A model generated the notes under the pieces. The model saw nothing but the letters and a program-made list of their open reading frames with translations. It did no database searches and was not told the DNA's origin. Position numbers and translations under genes: made by a program. DNA of 19,716 nt. Source: Gp6-AA40 sp050742535 (GTDB lineage Bacteria; Acidobacteriota; Vicinamibacteria; Vicinamibacterales; UBA2999). Below, piece after piece: positions 1 to 9,376 of this stretch (positions within the stretch are counted from its first letter, which is position 1; the number at the start of each line of letters is the position of its first letter). The stretch covers positions 1-19,716 of the forward strand of contig JBOGIQ010000080.1 of the NCBI GenBank assembly GCA_050742535.1. Direction: 5' to 3'.

Positions 1-599
1 CCCTTGGTCACACCCGTGACGATCAGGCCGAAACATACCTGCTCAAGCTGATTCGCGGCGCGGGCCTGACTGGCCTGGGCGGGATTTATCCGAAGCGGGA
101 GGCGCTCGTGCGGCCCCTTCTCGACGTTGCGCGCACCAATCTGCGGGAGTACCTCGGGATGCTTGGGGAGTCGTGGGTGGAGGACGAATCGAATACGGCG
201 CTGACCAACGCCAGAAGCCGGATCCGTCACCGGGTCATGCCAGAACTCGACGCGGCATACGGCGGCCCGACGACCGCTTCCATTGCCCGGGCTGCCGGCC
301 TGGCCAGGGAGGATGGGGGCTGGCTTTCCGAGCTGGCGGATAAGCGATATGGAGAGTTGGCCAGTATTGACGATCACGGGGTCAGTTTCTCCGCTGCCGA
401 GCTCGCCGCTGAGCCCGGGCCCATCCGGCGCCGTTTGCTGCTCAAGGCGTTACGGGACGTCGCGGGTGTGCGCGAAGTGGCACTGGAGCACGTTGATGCC
501 GCGGCCGACATTCTGAATGGGAGCTCTGCAGGAGCCGACCTCCCGGCAGCGCGGCTGGAACTTCGGCGCGGAAAACTGGTCTTAGTAAGAAAGCGGTGA
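1..599 (+). CDS. tilS: tRNA(Ile)-lysidine synthetase TilS, 5' truncated by window edge
   Basis: This is the C-terminal part of the enzyme that converts C34 of the CAU-anticodon tRNA-Ile to lysidine using ATP and lysine, so that the tRNA reads AUA. The reading frame is open from base 3, before any start codon, and begins with LGHTRDDQAETYLLKLIRGA, the family motif following the PP-loop (H-x-x-D-D-Q-x-E-T). The PP-loop itself lies outside the window. Further on, NTALTNARSRIRHRVMPEL matches the conserved N-x-R-x-R-I-R-H segment that contacts tRNA. About 199 residues are visible, and the protein ends roughly where short TilS proteins end, so it probably lacks the extra C-terminal domain of the E. 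coli enzyme. An internal GTG at 108 is not the real start. ftsH follows after 84 bases; the hpt gene often found between tilS and ftsH is absent. Confidence 0.93.
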   Translation, partial: LGHTRDDQAETYLLKLIRGAGLTGLGGIYPKREALVRPLLDVARTNLREYLGMLGESWVEDESNTALTNARSRIRHRVMPELDAAYGGPTTASIARAAGLAREDGGWLSELADKRYGELASIDDHGVSFSAAELAAEPGPIRRRLLLKALRDVAGVREVALEHVDAAADILNGSSAGADLPAARLELRRGKLVLVRKR

Positions 600-683
600 T
601 GGTAATCTGGTGATAGACCTGTTTTTGCCCAGAAATCAGGCGAAACGTTCATTCAAGGCGGAACAGGGCGTGGGGAGGGTGGT

Positions 684-2606
<1,923 letters not shown>

Positions 2607-2620
2607 GTGCTGCGCCGGTA

Positions 2621-2748
2621 ATTCAACATTCAAAATGCAAAATGCAAACTGAACGCGGTTTGCATCAGCGGGGTGAAGGCGTAACGCATTTCACCCCGTT
2701 TTGGCGTACAGACGCGTTTGCATTTTGAATTTTGCATTTTGCATTTGA
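2621..2748. repeat. Composite inverted-repeat element with AAAATGC heptad arms, copy A
   Basis: The left arm (2621-2649) and right arm (2716-2747) are inverted relative to each other. Both are built from 7-base units AAAATGC or AAAATTC (read outside to inside) and both end in AAAC at the inner edge. The two arms enclose about 66 bases with a GC-rich hairpin. The element fills most of the gap between ftsH and folP. A second copy with the same arms but a different core lies at 18366-18463. The AT-rich arms contrast sharply with the GC-rich surroundings, which suggests a dispersed, MITE-like or REP-like element. It has no coding capacity. Confidence 0.75.
2669..2702 (+). terminator. Probable intrinsic terminator after ftsH, inside repeat copy A
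   Basis: CGGGGTGAA at 2669-2677 pairs perfectly with TTCACCCCG at 2690-2698 around a 12-base loop, followed directly by a short T run (TTTT at 2699-2702). This is the layout of a Rho-independent terminator on the + strand. It would separate ftsH transcription from the folP operon. The T run is short, so termination may be partial. Confidence 0.5.
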
Positions 2749-2760
2749 TAGTGTCCCCTC

Positions 2761-3630
2761 GTGCATCCCCGCCGTCGTTTCTCGCTGCCGCTCGCTGACG
2801 GCCGGACGCTTGCGCTCGGCGAGCGTACGCTCATCATGGGCATCATCAACGTGACGCCCGATTCATTCTCCGACGGTGGCCAGCTCGTCGACCCTCAACG
2901 CGCCATCGACGCCGGCGTCCAGATGGTGGCCGACGGCGCCGACGTCCTGGATGTGGGCGGCGAATCCACCCGCCCCGGCGCCGATGCGGTCGGCGAAAAG
3001 GACGAACTGCGGCGCGTGCTGCCGGTGATTGAAGGGCTCGCCGCGCGCGTGACGGTCCCCATCTCGATCGATACCTACAAGCCGGCAGTCGCCGACGCGG
3101 CGCTTGGCGCGGGAGCAACGCTGGTGAACGACATCAGCGGCCTGCGCTACGCCCCTGATCTGGCGACGGTCGTGGCGCGGCGTCGCGCGGCGGTCGTCCT
3201 GATGCACACACGCGGGCGGTCGCGCGAGATGTACAAGGAAGCCGTCTACAACGAGGTCGTCGACGAGGTGCTCGACGAGCTCCGCGAGAGCGTGGCCTTC
3301 GCAACCGGCGCCGGCGTCGCACCGGAGCGCATCATCATCGACCCCGGGTTGGGCTTTGCCAAGGAAGCCGTTCACACCTACGAAGTGCTGGCCCGGCTCG
3401 GCGAGTTCAGCGAGCTTGGGCGCCCGCTGCTGGTTGGACCGTCGCGGAAGCGGTTCCTGAACAGGCCGCTCGGCGCCGACATTCCCGCGGCGGGGCGTGA
3501 GTGGGCGACCGCTGCGGCGGTGACAGCGGCCGTCCTCGCCGGGGCCCATATCGTTCGCGTGCATGCTGTCCGTGAGATGGCGCAGGTGGCGCGGGTCAGC
3601 GACGAAATTCGGAAGTATCATCGCGACTGA
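2761..3630 (+). CDS. folP: Dihydropteroate synthase FolP
   Basis: The enzyme condenses p-aminobenzoate with 6-hydroxymethyl-7,8-dihydropterin diphosphate to give 7,8-dihydropteroate in folate synthesis, and is the sulfonamide target. It has 289 residues forming one TIM barrel. Family motifs appear in order: IMGIINVTPDSFSDGG (25-40), DVGGESTRPGA (64-74), SIDTYKP (102-108), NDISG (123-127), MHTRG (148-152), IIDPGLGFAK (192-201), GPSRKRF (226-232) and the terminal RVHAV (266-270). The start is GTG at 2761, because the core begins soon after and no earlier in-frame start fits. No clear ribosome site precedes it; the upstream bases belong to the repeat element. cdaA follows after 36 bases, so folP probably heads the c-di-AMP operon. 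Confidence 0.96.
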   Translation: MHPRRRFSLPLADGRTLALGERTLIMGIINVTPDSFSDGGQLVDPQRAIDAGVQMVADGADVLDVGGESTRPGADAVGEKDELRRVLPVIEGLAARVTVPISIDTYKPAVADAALGAGATLVNDISGLRYAPDLATVVARRRAAVVLMHTRGRSREMYKEAVYNEVVDEVLDELRESVAFATGAGVAPERIIIDPGLGFAKEAVHTYEVLARLGEFSELGRPLLVGPSRKRFLNRPLGADIPAAGREWATAAAVTAAVLAGAHIVRVHAVREMAQVARVSDEIRKYHRD

Positions 3631-3666
3631 TCGGAGTGGAGCCCCCCTGACGAGGATCTGCCGCTA

Positions 3667-4482
3667 GTGGATTCGATCGCCGAACTCCTCAGCCGGCCGG
3701 CGCTGTCCTGGCGCGACGCGCTCGACATCGCGCTCGTCTCGTTCCTGATCTACGAGCTGCTGCTGCTCATCCGCGGCACGCGCGCCGTGCAGATGGCGCT
3801 CAGCGGCGGCTTCCTCATCGGCCTGTTCTTTCTCTCCGAGTGGCTGCAGCTCGAAACGGTGAACTGGCTGATCCGCAATCTCGCGGCGTACGTGGTCGTC
3901 GCCATCATCGTGCTGTTTCAGTCGGATATTCGCCGCGCGCTCGCGCACTTCGGACGGGCGCCGTTTTTCCGGTATTTCGAGCGCGCGACCAGCACCGACG
4001 AAACGCTCGAGGAGCTGGTGACCGCCGCGACGACGCTCTCGGCGCGGCGCATCGGCGCGATCATCGTCGTCGAACGGCAGATCGGCCTGCGCAACTACAT
4101 TGAAGGCGGCATTCCGCTGGATGCCACCGTGACCTACGATTTGATGGCAACGATCTTCCAGCCGGGCTCGCCCCTCCACGATGGCGCGACCATCGTCCAG
4201 GGCGATCGCGTGTCCGCCGCCGCATGCTTTCTGCCGCTGTCGGTCAATCCGCGTGTCAGCCGGGAGCTGGGGACCCGTCATCGCGCCGCCATCGGCCTGA
4301 CCGAAGAAAATGACGCAGTGGCGATCGTCGTGTCGGAGGAGACCGGGATCATTTCTCTCGCGATTGCGGGGGATCTCGAGCGCGGCCTGACCGCCGACGC
4401 GCTGCGGATTCGCCTCCGCGCGCTGCTTGGCGGCCGGCGCGGCCGGCTCAGGCGGACGACTCCGCGGGACGCTCTCGCGTAA
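3667..4482 (+). CDS. cdaA: Diadenylate cyclase CdaA (DacA/YbbP family)
   Basis: This membrane enzyme makes cyclic di-AMP from two ATP. It has 271 residues. Three hydrophobic segments fall at about 17-36, 42-60 and 69-86, followed by the DisA_N (DAC) catalytic domain from about 110 to 235. The signature DGA is at 172-174 within SPLHDGATIVQ and the RHR motif at 204-206 within GTRHRAAIG; both are intact, so the enzyme should be active. The GTG start at 3667 has GAGG at 3652-3655 upstream. The stop codon overlaps the cdaR start by one base (TAATG), so the two are translationally coupled. c-di-AMP controls potassium, osmolyte and cell wall homeostasis in bacteria that make it. Confidence 0.95.
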   Translation: MDSIAELLSRPALSWRDALDIALVSFLIYELLLLIRGTRAVQMALSGGFLIGLFFLSEWLQLETVNWLIRNLAAYVVVAIIVLFQSDIRRALAHFGRAPFFRYFERATSTDETLEELVTAATTLSARRIGAIIVVERQIGLRNYIEGGIPLDATVTYDLMATIFQPGSPLHDGATIVQGDRVSAAACFLPLSVNPRVSRELGTRHRAAIGLTEENDAVAIVVSEETGIISLAIAGDLERGLTADALRIRLRALLGGRRGRLRRTTPRDALA

Positions 4483-5384
4483 TGGCTGTTGTTGGACTAC
4501 GGCATACCGGGCTCAAGCTGATGTCGATAGCGCTCGCGGCGCTGCTCTGGCTGGCTGTATCAGGCGAGCAGATCGTGGAGCGCCCGTTCCGGATCCCGCT
4601 CGAGTTCACGAACATGCCGCAGCACCTCGAACCGGTCGGCGAGCCTCCCAACGTCGTCGACGTGCGCGTCCGCGGCTCGTCCGGCCGGCTGAGCCGGATC
4701 GCCGCCGGAGAGGTGGTGGCCGTTGTCGACTTGCAGGGCGCCCGGCCGGGACAGCGGTTGTTTCACGTCACGAACGGCGACGTCCGCACACCATTCGGCG
4801 TGGAAGTGCTGCAGGTGGCTCCGGCGAGCCTGTACATGACGTTCGAGCCGTCGGCCACCAAGTCCCTCCCGGTCGTTCCGGAAGTCGAAGGAGAGCCGGC
4901 CCCGGGATTCGAGATCGCCACGCGTGCCGCGGAGCCGGCCACGGTCGACGTCGTCGGCCCTCAAAGCGCGGTGGCCGCAATGACCTCGGCGATCACGGAA
5001 CCGGTATCGGTCGAGGGAGCTTCGGCAACGGTGGTGGAGATGGTCAGTGTCGGCGTCTCCGATCCGACCGTTCGGTTGAAGAACGCGAGCCCCGTTCGTG
5101 TCACCGTGAACGTGAAGCCGGCGCAGCTGCAGTGGGCCGTGAACGGAGTGGCCGTCAAGGTGTTGAATGCGGCCGGCCGGACGACGGTATCGCCGGCAGC
5201 AGTGACCATCCATGTGCGCGGGCCGCGCGATGCGAAGGGGGCGGACGCGCAGTCATTCGATGCTTCGGTTGACGTTGCCGGGCTGAAGCCCGGCCTCTAC
5301 GAGTTGCCCGTGCGAATCGTGATTCCACCGCGCGTTGGATGGACGCGAATCGAGCCGGCGCAAGTTCGCGTCAGAGTCCAATAG
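4482..5384 (+). CDS. cdaR: YbbR-domain regulator of diadenylate cyclase (CdaR)
   Basis: This is the extracytoplasmic regulatory partner of CdaA. It has 300 residues, with a single N-terminal membrane anchor at about 11-27 (LKLMSIALAALLWLAVSG), then about three YbbR-type beta-rich repeats over roughly 32-115, 120-212 and 218-300. The first repeat starts with the typical VERPFRIPLEFTNMP. It lies between cdaA and glmM, exactly the order known for c-di-AMP modules, where CdaR and GlmM bind and modulate CdaA. The ATG at 4482 overlaps the cdaA stop. Sequence conservation of YbbR domains is low, so the identification rests on the anchor, the repeats and the position. Confidence 0.9.
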   Translation: MAVVGLRHTGLKLMSIALAALLWLAVSGEQIVERPFRIPLEFTNMPQHLEPVGEPPNVVDVRVRGSSGRLSRIAAGEVVAVVDLQGARPGQRLFHVTNGDVRTPFGVEVLQVAPASLYMTFEPSATKSLPVVPEVEGEPAPGFEIATRAAEPATVDVVGPQSAVAAMTSAITEPVSVEGASATVVEMVSVGVSDPTVRLKNASPVRVTVNVKPAQLQWAVNGVAVKVLNAAGRTTVSPAAVTIHVRGPRDAKGADAQSFDASVDVAGLKPGLYELPVRIVIPPRVGWTRIEPAQVRVRVQ

Positions 5385-5415
5385 CGCGGATCCGCGCGAC
5401 ACGCATAGGAGAGTC

Positions 5416-6762
5416 ATGGGGCGGTTGTTCGGAACAGACGGCGTACGCGGGAAGGCCGGTGACTACCCGCTCGATCCCGCCACGGTGCGGCGGCTCGGTG
5501 CAGCGCTGGCACGCGCACTCCGCGAGGACGAAGGGACCGTCCGGTTTCTGGCGGGCCGCGACACCCGCGAGTCGGGCGGCTGGATCGAGCGCGAGCTTGC
5601 GTTCGGGATTCGTTCCCAGCACGGGATCCTGACCAGTGCCGGTGTGCTCCCCACGCCTGCAATCGCCTATCTCACACCGCGCATGGCCTACACCGCCGGC
5701 GTGGTGATTTCGGCCTCGCATAACCCGTTCGAAGACAACGGCATCAAAGTCTTCTCGGGAGCCGGCGAGAAATTCACCGAGGCTCTGGAGCAACGCGTCG
5801 AAGCGATCGTCGCCGACGATGCGTGGGCCGTTCCGGCCGGCGACGCGGGCGCGGTTGAAGAAATCGACTATCGGTCCGCGTACGTCGGCCATCTGCTCGA
5901 GATTCTGCCGCCGTCTCTTCGCCGCAGCGATCTGCGGGTGGTCATCGATTGCGCGAACGGCGCCACCACGACCGTCGCGCCGCGTGTGTTCGATGAGCTG
6001 GGTGTCGAGGCCCGCTGCATCGGATGTGCGCCGGATGGCCGCAACATCAACCTGCGCTGCGGATCAACGTCGCCTGAAGGTCTCGCGCGGACCGTGGTCG
6101 CGGGACAATACGACGTCGGGATTGCGTACGACGGCGACGGCGACCGGGCGATTCTCGTGGACGCACGTGGTCGCATCGTGGACGGCGACGCCATGATGTT
6201 GATGTGCGCGAAGCAGTTGCAGGCGGAAGGCCGGCTGAAGGGCGACGCAATTGTCGCGACCGTGATGAGCAACATCGGTCTGGAGATCGCTCTTCGCGAC
6301 GCCGGTATCGGTCTGGTCCGCTGCCAGGTTGGCGACAAGTACGTGATGGAGGAGATGCTGCGCCGAGGACTGGTGCTGGGCGGCGAACAGTCCGGCCACG
6401 TGATCTTTTCCGATTACCTGTTTACCGGCGACGGGCTGGCCACCTCGCTCAACGTCCTTCGAACGATGGCGACGTCGGGACGCTCCCTCGCCGACCTGGC
6501 GTCGGATCTGAAGACGTATCCGCAGGTGCTCATGAACCTGCGGGTTCAGCAGAAGGTGGACCTCAAGACGATTCCGGAAGTCGCCGGCGTCATGGCACGC
6601 GTCGAACAGCATCTTGCAGGACAGGGGCGGCTGCTCGTGCGGTATTCGGGCACCGAGCCGCTGCTGCGTGTGATGCTGGAAGGCCGGGACGAGTCCGAGA
6701 TCCGCCGGCTCGGTCAGGAGATCATCGATGCGGTCCGCGAGCATGTCGGAGCCGCGGCGTAA
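5416..6762 (+). CDS. glmM: Phosphoglucosamine mutase GlmM
   Basis: The enzyme interconverts glucosamine-6-phosphate and glucosamine-1-phosphate on the way to UDP-GlcNAc for peptidoglycan and lipopolysaccharide. It has 448 residues, a normal length. It starts with the family-typical MGRLFGTDGVRG. The phosphoserine loop GVVISASHNP places the catalytic serine at about 101, the magnesium loop DGDGDR is at 239-244, the sugar loop GGEQSGH at 322-328 and the phosphate-binding SGTEPLLRVM at 411-420. The ATG at 5416 was chosen over an upstream in-frame start at 5335 because it matches the conserved N-terminus and has AGGAGAG at 5407-5413. In other bacteria GlmM also binds CdaA and inhibits it, consistent with the gene order. 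Confidence 0.97.
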   Translation: MGRLFGTDGVRGKAGDYPLDPATVRRLGAALARALREDEGTVRFLAGRDTRESGGWIERELAFGIRSQHGILTSAGVLPTPAIAYLTPRMAYTAGVVISASHNPFEDNGIKVFSGAGEKFTEALEQRVEAIVADDAWAVPAGDAGAVEEIDYRSAYVGHLLEILPPSLRRSDLRVVIDCANGATTTVAPRVFDELGVEARCIGCAPDGRNINLRCGSTSPEGLARTVVAGQYDVGIAYDGDGDRAILVDARGRIVDGDAMMLMCAKQLQAEGRLKGDAIVATVMSNIGLEIALRDAGIGLVRCQVGDKYVMEEMLRRGLVLGGEQSGHVIFSDYLFTGDGLATSLNVLRTMATSGRSLADLASDLKTYPQVLMNLRVQQKVDLKTIPEVAGVMARVEQHLAGQGRLLVRYSGTEPLLRVMLEGRDESEIRRLGQEIIDAVREHVGAAA

Positions 6763-6768
6763 CGGAAG

Positions 6769-7509
6769 ATGATCAAGCTCTCCGTCAACGTCAACAAGGT
6801 CGCGACGGTACGCAACTCGCGTGGCGGACGTGTGCCGTCGGTGGTTGACGCCGCCCGGGTCTGTATCGAAGCCGGTGCGCCCGGGGTCACGGTTCACCCC
6901 CGGGCCGATGAGCGCCACATCACCGGGCGCGATGTCCGGGATGTGTCGGCACTCCTTCGTACGGGTGGCGGCCGGACCGAACTCAATATCGAAGGCGATC
7001 CGCGTCCGGACCTCCTCGCGCTCGTTCACGAGGTCCGCCCGACACAATGCACGCTCGTGCCGGTTCGGCCCGGCGAAATCACGAGTCAGGCTGGCTGGCC
7101 GGCGGACACTCCGCGCGCGGCAATCTCCGGCATCGTCGGTGATTTGCGGAGCGACGGCATGCGCGTGAGCCTGTTCGTCGACCCCGCTGAAGCGTCCGTG
7201 CGGTGGGCCGCTGACGTCGGCGCCGACCGGGTGGAGCTGTACACCGAACCGTTCGCCCGCGCGTTCGAACGGGGCGCAGACGAGGCTCGCCAATCATTCG
7301 CGACGTATGCGGCGGCTGCTGAGCTCGCGCAGTCGCTGGGCCTTGGCATCAACGCCGGACACGATCTCGACATGGAGAACCTGGTCCTCTTCCGGACGCT
7401 TCCGCATCTCGAGGAGGTGTCCATCGGCCACGCCTTGATCAGCCACGCCCTGTTCGTCGGCCTCGATCGCAGCGTGCGGGAGTATTTGAGCATCCTCCGC
7501 CAGCCGTGA
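6769..7509 (+). CDS. pdxJ: Pyridoxine 5'-phosphate synthase PdxJ
   Basis: The enzyme condenses 3-amino-2-oxopropyl phosphate with 1-deoxyxylulose-5-phosphate to give pyridoxine 5'-phosphate in the DXP-dependent vitamin B6 pathway. It has 246 residues forming a TIM barrel. Visible motifs are LSVNVNKVATVRNSRGG (4-20), TVHPRADERHI (41-51), ELNIEGDP (71-78) with a likely catalytic Glu75, GINAGHDL (193-200) and EVSIGHALI (216-224). The first motif reads N-V-N-K where E. coli PdxJ has a V-N-x-D-H type sequence, a variant I associate with Bacteroidetes-like PdxJ. The ATG at 6769 is only six bases after glmM, with GGAAG just upstream overlapping the glmM end, so it is cotranscribed with glmM. Confidence 0.96.
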   Translation: MIKLSVNVNKVATVRNSRGGRVPSVVDAARVCIEAGAPGVTVHPRADERHITGRDVRDVSALLRTGGGRTELNIEGDPRPDLLALVHEVRPTQCTLVPVRPGEITSQAGWPADTPRAAISGIVGDLRSDGMRVSLFVDPAEASVRWAADVGADRVELYTEPFARAFERGADEARQSFATYAAAAELAQSLGLGINAGHDLDMENLVLFRTLPHLEEVSIGHALISHALFVGLDRSVREYLSILRQP

Positions 7510-7542
7510 CCGCTGTCATCGGCCTATCCCGTGGAGCGTGCC

Positions 7543-7573
7543 TTGCCAGGCGCGCCCGTGGGTGAACTAAGAT
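7543..7573 (+). promoter_or_regulatory. Candidate sigma-70-type promoter for the TPR/YHS pair
   Basis: TTGCCA at 7543-7548 and TAAGAT at 7568-7573 resemble -35 and -10 boxes, but the 19-base spacer is longer than ideal. They lie in the 76-base gap after pdxJ, 12 bases ahead of the TPR gene start. Assignment is by eye only. Confidence 0.3.
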
Positions 7574-7585
7574 CGGTTCGGCTTC

Positions 7586-8191
7586 ATGAAAGCAGAATCC
7601 GTGGCGTTTGCCGTTGCCGGCATGTGCTTTGGCATCATTCTCGGATGGGTGCTGGCGACGCAGGACGCTGCCCGTCCGGACCGGAATGCGCCGGCGCAAG
7701 CGCCCGCCGCCGCCCCGGCCGCAACGGGACAGCGGCCTCCGGCCGCTCTCGATGAAACGCGGGTCAAGGCACTGCAGGCGGCCATTCAACAGGATCCGCG
7801 GAACGCCGGCAATCACGCGCAGCTCGGGAATACTTATTTCGACGCCGAGCAGTGGACCAACGCGATCGATGCCTACGAACGTTCGCTGCAGCTCAATCCA
7901 AACGACGTCGACGTCAGCACTGATCTGGGAGTCAGCTACTTCTACGCGAATCGCGCGGATGACGCCCTGGCGCAGTTCGAGCGTTCCCTGAAGCTCGACC
8001 CGAGACATACGAAAACCCTTTTGAACAAGGGGATCGTCCTCGCATTCGGCAAAGAGAATCTGGCCGCCGCCGCCGAAGAGTGGAAGAAGGTTGTTGAGAT
8101 TGCGCCCGATTCGCCAGAAGGTCAGCGGGCCCGAAGCGCACTCGAGGGGGTGGCTGCGGCCCACGCCAACCAAGGCACGACGAATCAGTGA
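7586..8191 (+). CDS. Membrane-anchored tetratricopeptide repeat protein
   Basis: The protein has 201 residues. An N-terminal hydrophobic segment (about 5-24, VAFAVAGMCFGIILGWVLAT) anchors it, followed by an Ala/Pro-rich linker (about 27-54) and three TPR-like units at about 75-106, 108-140 and 142-175, with typical ANRADDALAQFERSLKLDPR spacing. TPR domains mediate protein-protein contacts; the partner is unknown. The layout resembles CcmI/NrfG-like or BamD-like scaffolds, but no specific family is recognised. The end overlaps the next gene by four bases (GTGA), so the two are translationally coupled and probably work together in the membrane. It is not an obvious part of the microcompartment locus that follows. 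Confidence 0.85.
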   Translation: MKAESVAFAVAGMCFGIILGWVLATQDAARPDRNAPAQAPAAAPAATGQRPPAALDETRVKALQAAIQQDPRNAGNHAQLGNTYFDAEQWTNAIDAYERSLQLNPNDVDVSTDLGVSYFYANRADDALAQFERSLKLDPRHTKTLLNKGIVLAFGKENLAAAAEEWKKVVEIAPDSPEGQRARSALEGVAAAHANQGTTNQ

Positions 8192-8433
8192 TCAAGGTTC
8201 TGCTCATCGCCATCCTCGTGCTGCTCATCGCGCGGGCGTTCTGGCGTGTGGTGGATGGCATTCTGGAGGCGGCTGGAGGGCGGCGGGAGAGTCGCGTTCC
8301 GCCCGTCAAGCTGGTTCGCGACCCGGTGTGCGGAACCTACGTCGCGCAGAATCCCGCGTTGTCTCTGACCACCGGACGCACGACGCATTACTTCTGTTCT
8401 GAAGAATGCCGGTCCAAGTACCGGGCGGCGTAA
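8188..8433 (+). CDS. Small membrane-anchored YHS-like metal-binding protein
   Basis: This 81-residue protein has an N-terminal transmembrane segment (about 2-17) followed by a YHS/TRASH-like motif: DPVCGTYV (45-52) and YFCSEECRSKY (68-78). The three cysteines in C-x(n)-C-x3-C spacing suggest binding of a metal ion. Similar short proteins of this layout occur in Proteobacteria and Acidobacteria as uncharacterised membrane proteins. The GTG start overlaps the stop of the TPR gene. A palindrome lies directly after the stop, between this gene and the aldolase gene. Confidence 0.82.
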   Translation: MIKVLLIAILVLLIARAFWRVVDGILEAAGGRRESRVPPVKLVRDPVCGTYVAQNPALSLTTGRTTHYFCSEECRSKYRAA

Positions 8434-8439
8434 CTGTGG

Positions 8440-8459
8440 TATCCGCCTTCAGGCGGACC
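8440..8459. repeat. Short palindrome of the TCCGCC-TTCA-GGCGGA family
   Basis: TCCGCC at 8442-8447 pairs with GGCGGA at 8452-8457 around TTCA. Its reverse complement matches the palindrome core at 18401-18424 closely (GGTCCGCCTGAAGGCGGA followed by TACCAC or CACTAC). It lies between the YHS gene stop and the aldolase start. The 3' arm AGGCGG is the only purine-rich ribosome-site candidate for the aldolase (start at 8468), so folding could affect translation. Confidence 0.7.
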
Positions 8460-8467
8460 GATGCGAT

Positions 8468-9352
8468 ATGAGCACGCGACTCGAGGAGCAGATCAGGGCC
8501 GACATCGTTGAAGCCGGACGCCGCATGTACAGCCGCGGCTACGTCGCGTCGAACGACGGCAATATCAGCGCCCGCCTCGACGACAAGCGGTTGATGACGA
8601 CGCCGAAGAGCGTGTCGAAGGGGTTCATGACTCCAGACATGATGGTCGTCGTCGACTACGACGGCAACAAGGTCAGCGGCGACCGCGACGCCTCGTCGGA
8701 GTTGCCGATGCACCTTGAGATCTACCGCAACCGGCCGGACGTCAACGGCGTGGTCCACGCACACCCGCCCATCGCCACCGGATTTGCCGTTGCGGGCATC
8801 CCGCTCACACGTGCGGTACTCGCCGAGGTCATCACGACCCTCGGCAGCATTCCCATTGCGGAGTACGGAACGCCCTCGACCGCGGAGCTGCCGGAAGCGG
8901 TTCGAAAGTACATCAAAGCTCATGACGGGATGCTCCTGGCGAACCATGGTGCCGTGACGTGTGGGCCGTCGGTGATGGCGGCGTACTACAAGATGGAGAC
9001 GATCGAGCACTTCGCGAAGATCAGTCTGGTGGCCCGGCTTCTCGGCCGCGAGAACCTGATCTCGCGCGAAGAGGTCGAACGGCTTCAGGGTCTGCGCGGG
9101 TACTACGGAATCGCCGCGCCCGCGCCGCTGTGTACCGATCCCAACACGCCGCAGGATGTGGACCAATTCCTTTGTCAGGTGCTCGAGGCGCCCGAATCGG
9201 CGACCGAGCGCCTGGTTCCGGATGTCAGCCCACCGCTGCCCTCCGCGCTTCGCGCGATGGTGGACAGGCAGGCGGGCAGAGACGGTGAAATTCGGCTAAC
9301 ATACGGCGAACTTACGGCCCTGATAGCCGACGCGATAAAACAACTGAAATAG
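8468..9352 (+). CDS. Class II aldolase (fuculose/rhamnulose-phosphate aldolase family), probable BMC cargo
   Basis: This is a zinc-dependent class II aldolase of the FucA/AraD family, expected to cleave a ketose-1-phosphate such as fuculose- or rhamnulose-1-phosphate to DHAP and lactaldehyde; the exact substrate cannot be read from sequence. It has 294 residues. The catalytic core covers about 1-215: SNDGNISARL (28-37), Glu78 in SSELPMH, zinc ligands His97 and His99 in VVHAHP and His160 in LLANHGAVTCG. The tail from about 220 exceeds the roughly 215-residue FucA length. It has a variable Pro/Ala linker, then a predicted amphipathic helix (278-294) ending in ELTALIADAIKQLK, which resembles BMC encapsulation peptides. 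The BMC-H gene follows after 40 bases. The ATG at 8468 was chosen by homology; another ATG at 8461 is out of frame. Confidence 0.92.
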   Translation: MSTRLEEQIRADIVEAGRRMYSRGYVASNDGNISARLDDKRLMTTPKSVSKGFMTPDMMVVVDYDGNKVSGDRDASSELPMHLEIYRNRPDVNGVVHAHPPIATGFAVAGIPLTRAVLAEVITTLGSIPIAEYGTPSTAELPEAVRKYIKAHDGMLLANHGAVTCGPSVMAAYYKMETIEHFAKISLVARLLGRENLISREEVERLQGLRGYYGIAAPAPLCTDPNTPQDVDQFLCQVLEAPESATERLVPDVSPPLPSALRAMVDRQAGRDGEIRLTYGELTALIADAIKQLK

Positions 9353-9362
9353 GGAAAAGCAA

Positions 9363-9376
9363 CCGACTTCGGTCGG
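9363..9376 (+). promoter_or_regulatory. UUCG-tetraloop hairpin ahead of the BMC-H gene
   Basis: CCGAC (9363-9367) and GTCGG (9372-9376) pair perfectly around TTCG, giving the very stable C(UUCG)G tetraloop in RNA. It lies between the aldolase stop and the BMC-H ribosome site (GAGGA at 9383-9387). Such a hairpin could protect the downstream shell-gene transcript from 3'-5' decay of upstream RNA or fix a processing site. This function is inference. Confidence 0.5.

Noticed and set aside
2621..2748. CRISPR-like array from the AAAATGC heptads
   Set aside because: Units are seven bases long and contiguous without spacers, and the arms are inverted to each other; no cas gene is present.
6064..7293. 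409-residue open frame on the - strand opposite glmM and pdxJ
   Set aside because: It crosses two well-supported + strand genes and shows no motif.
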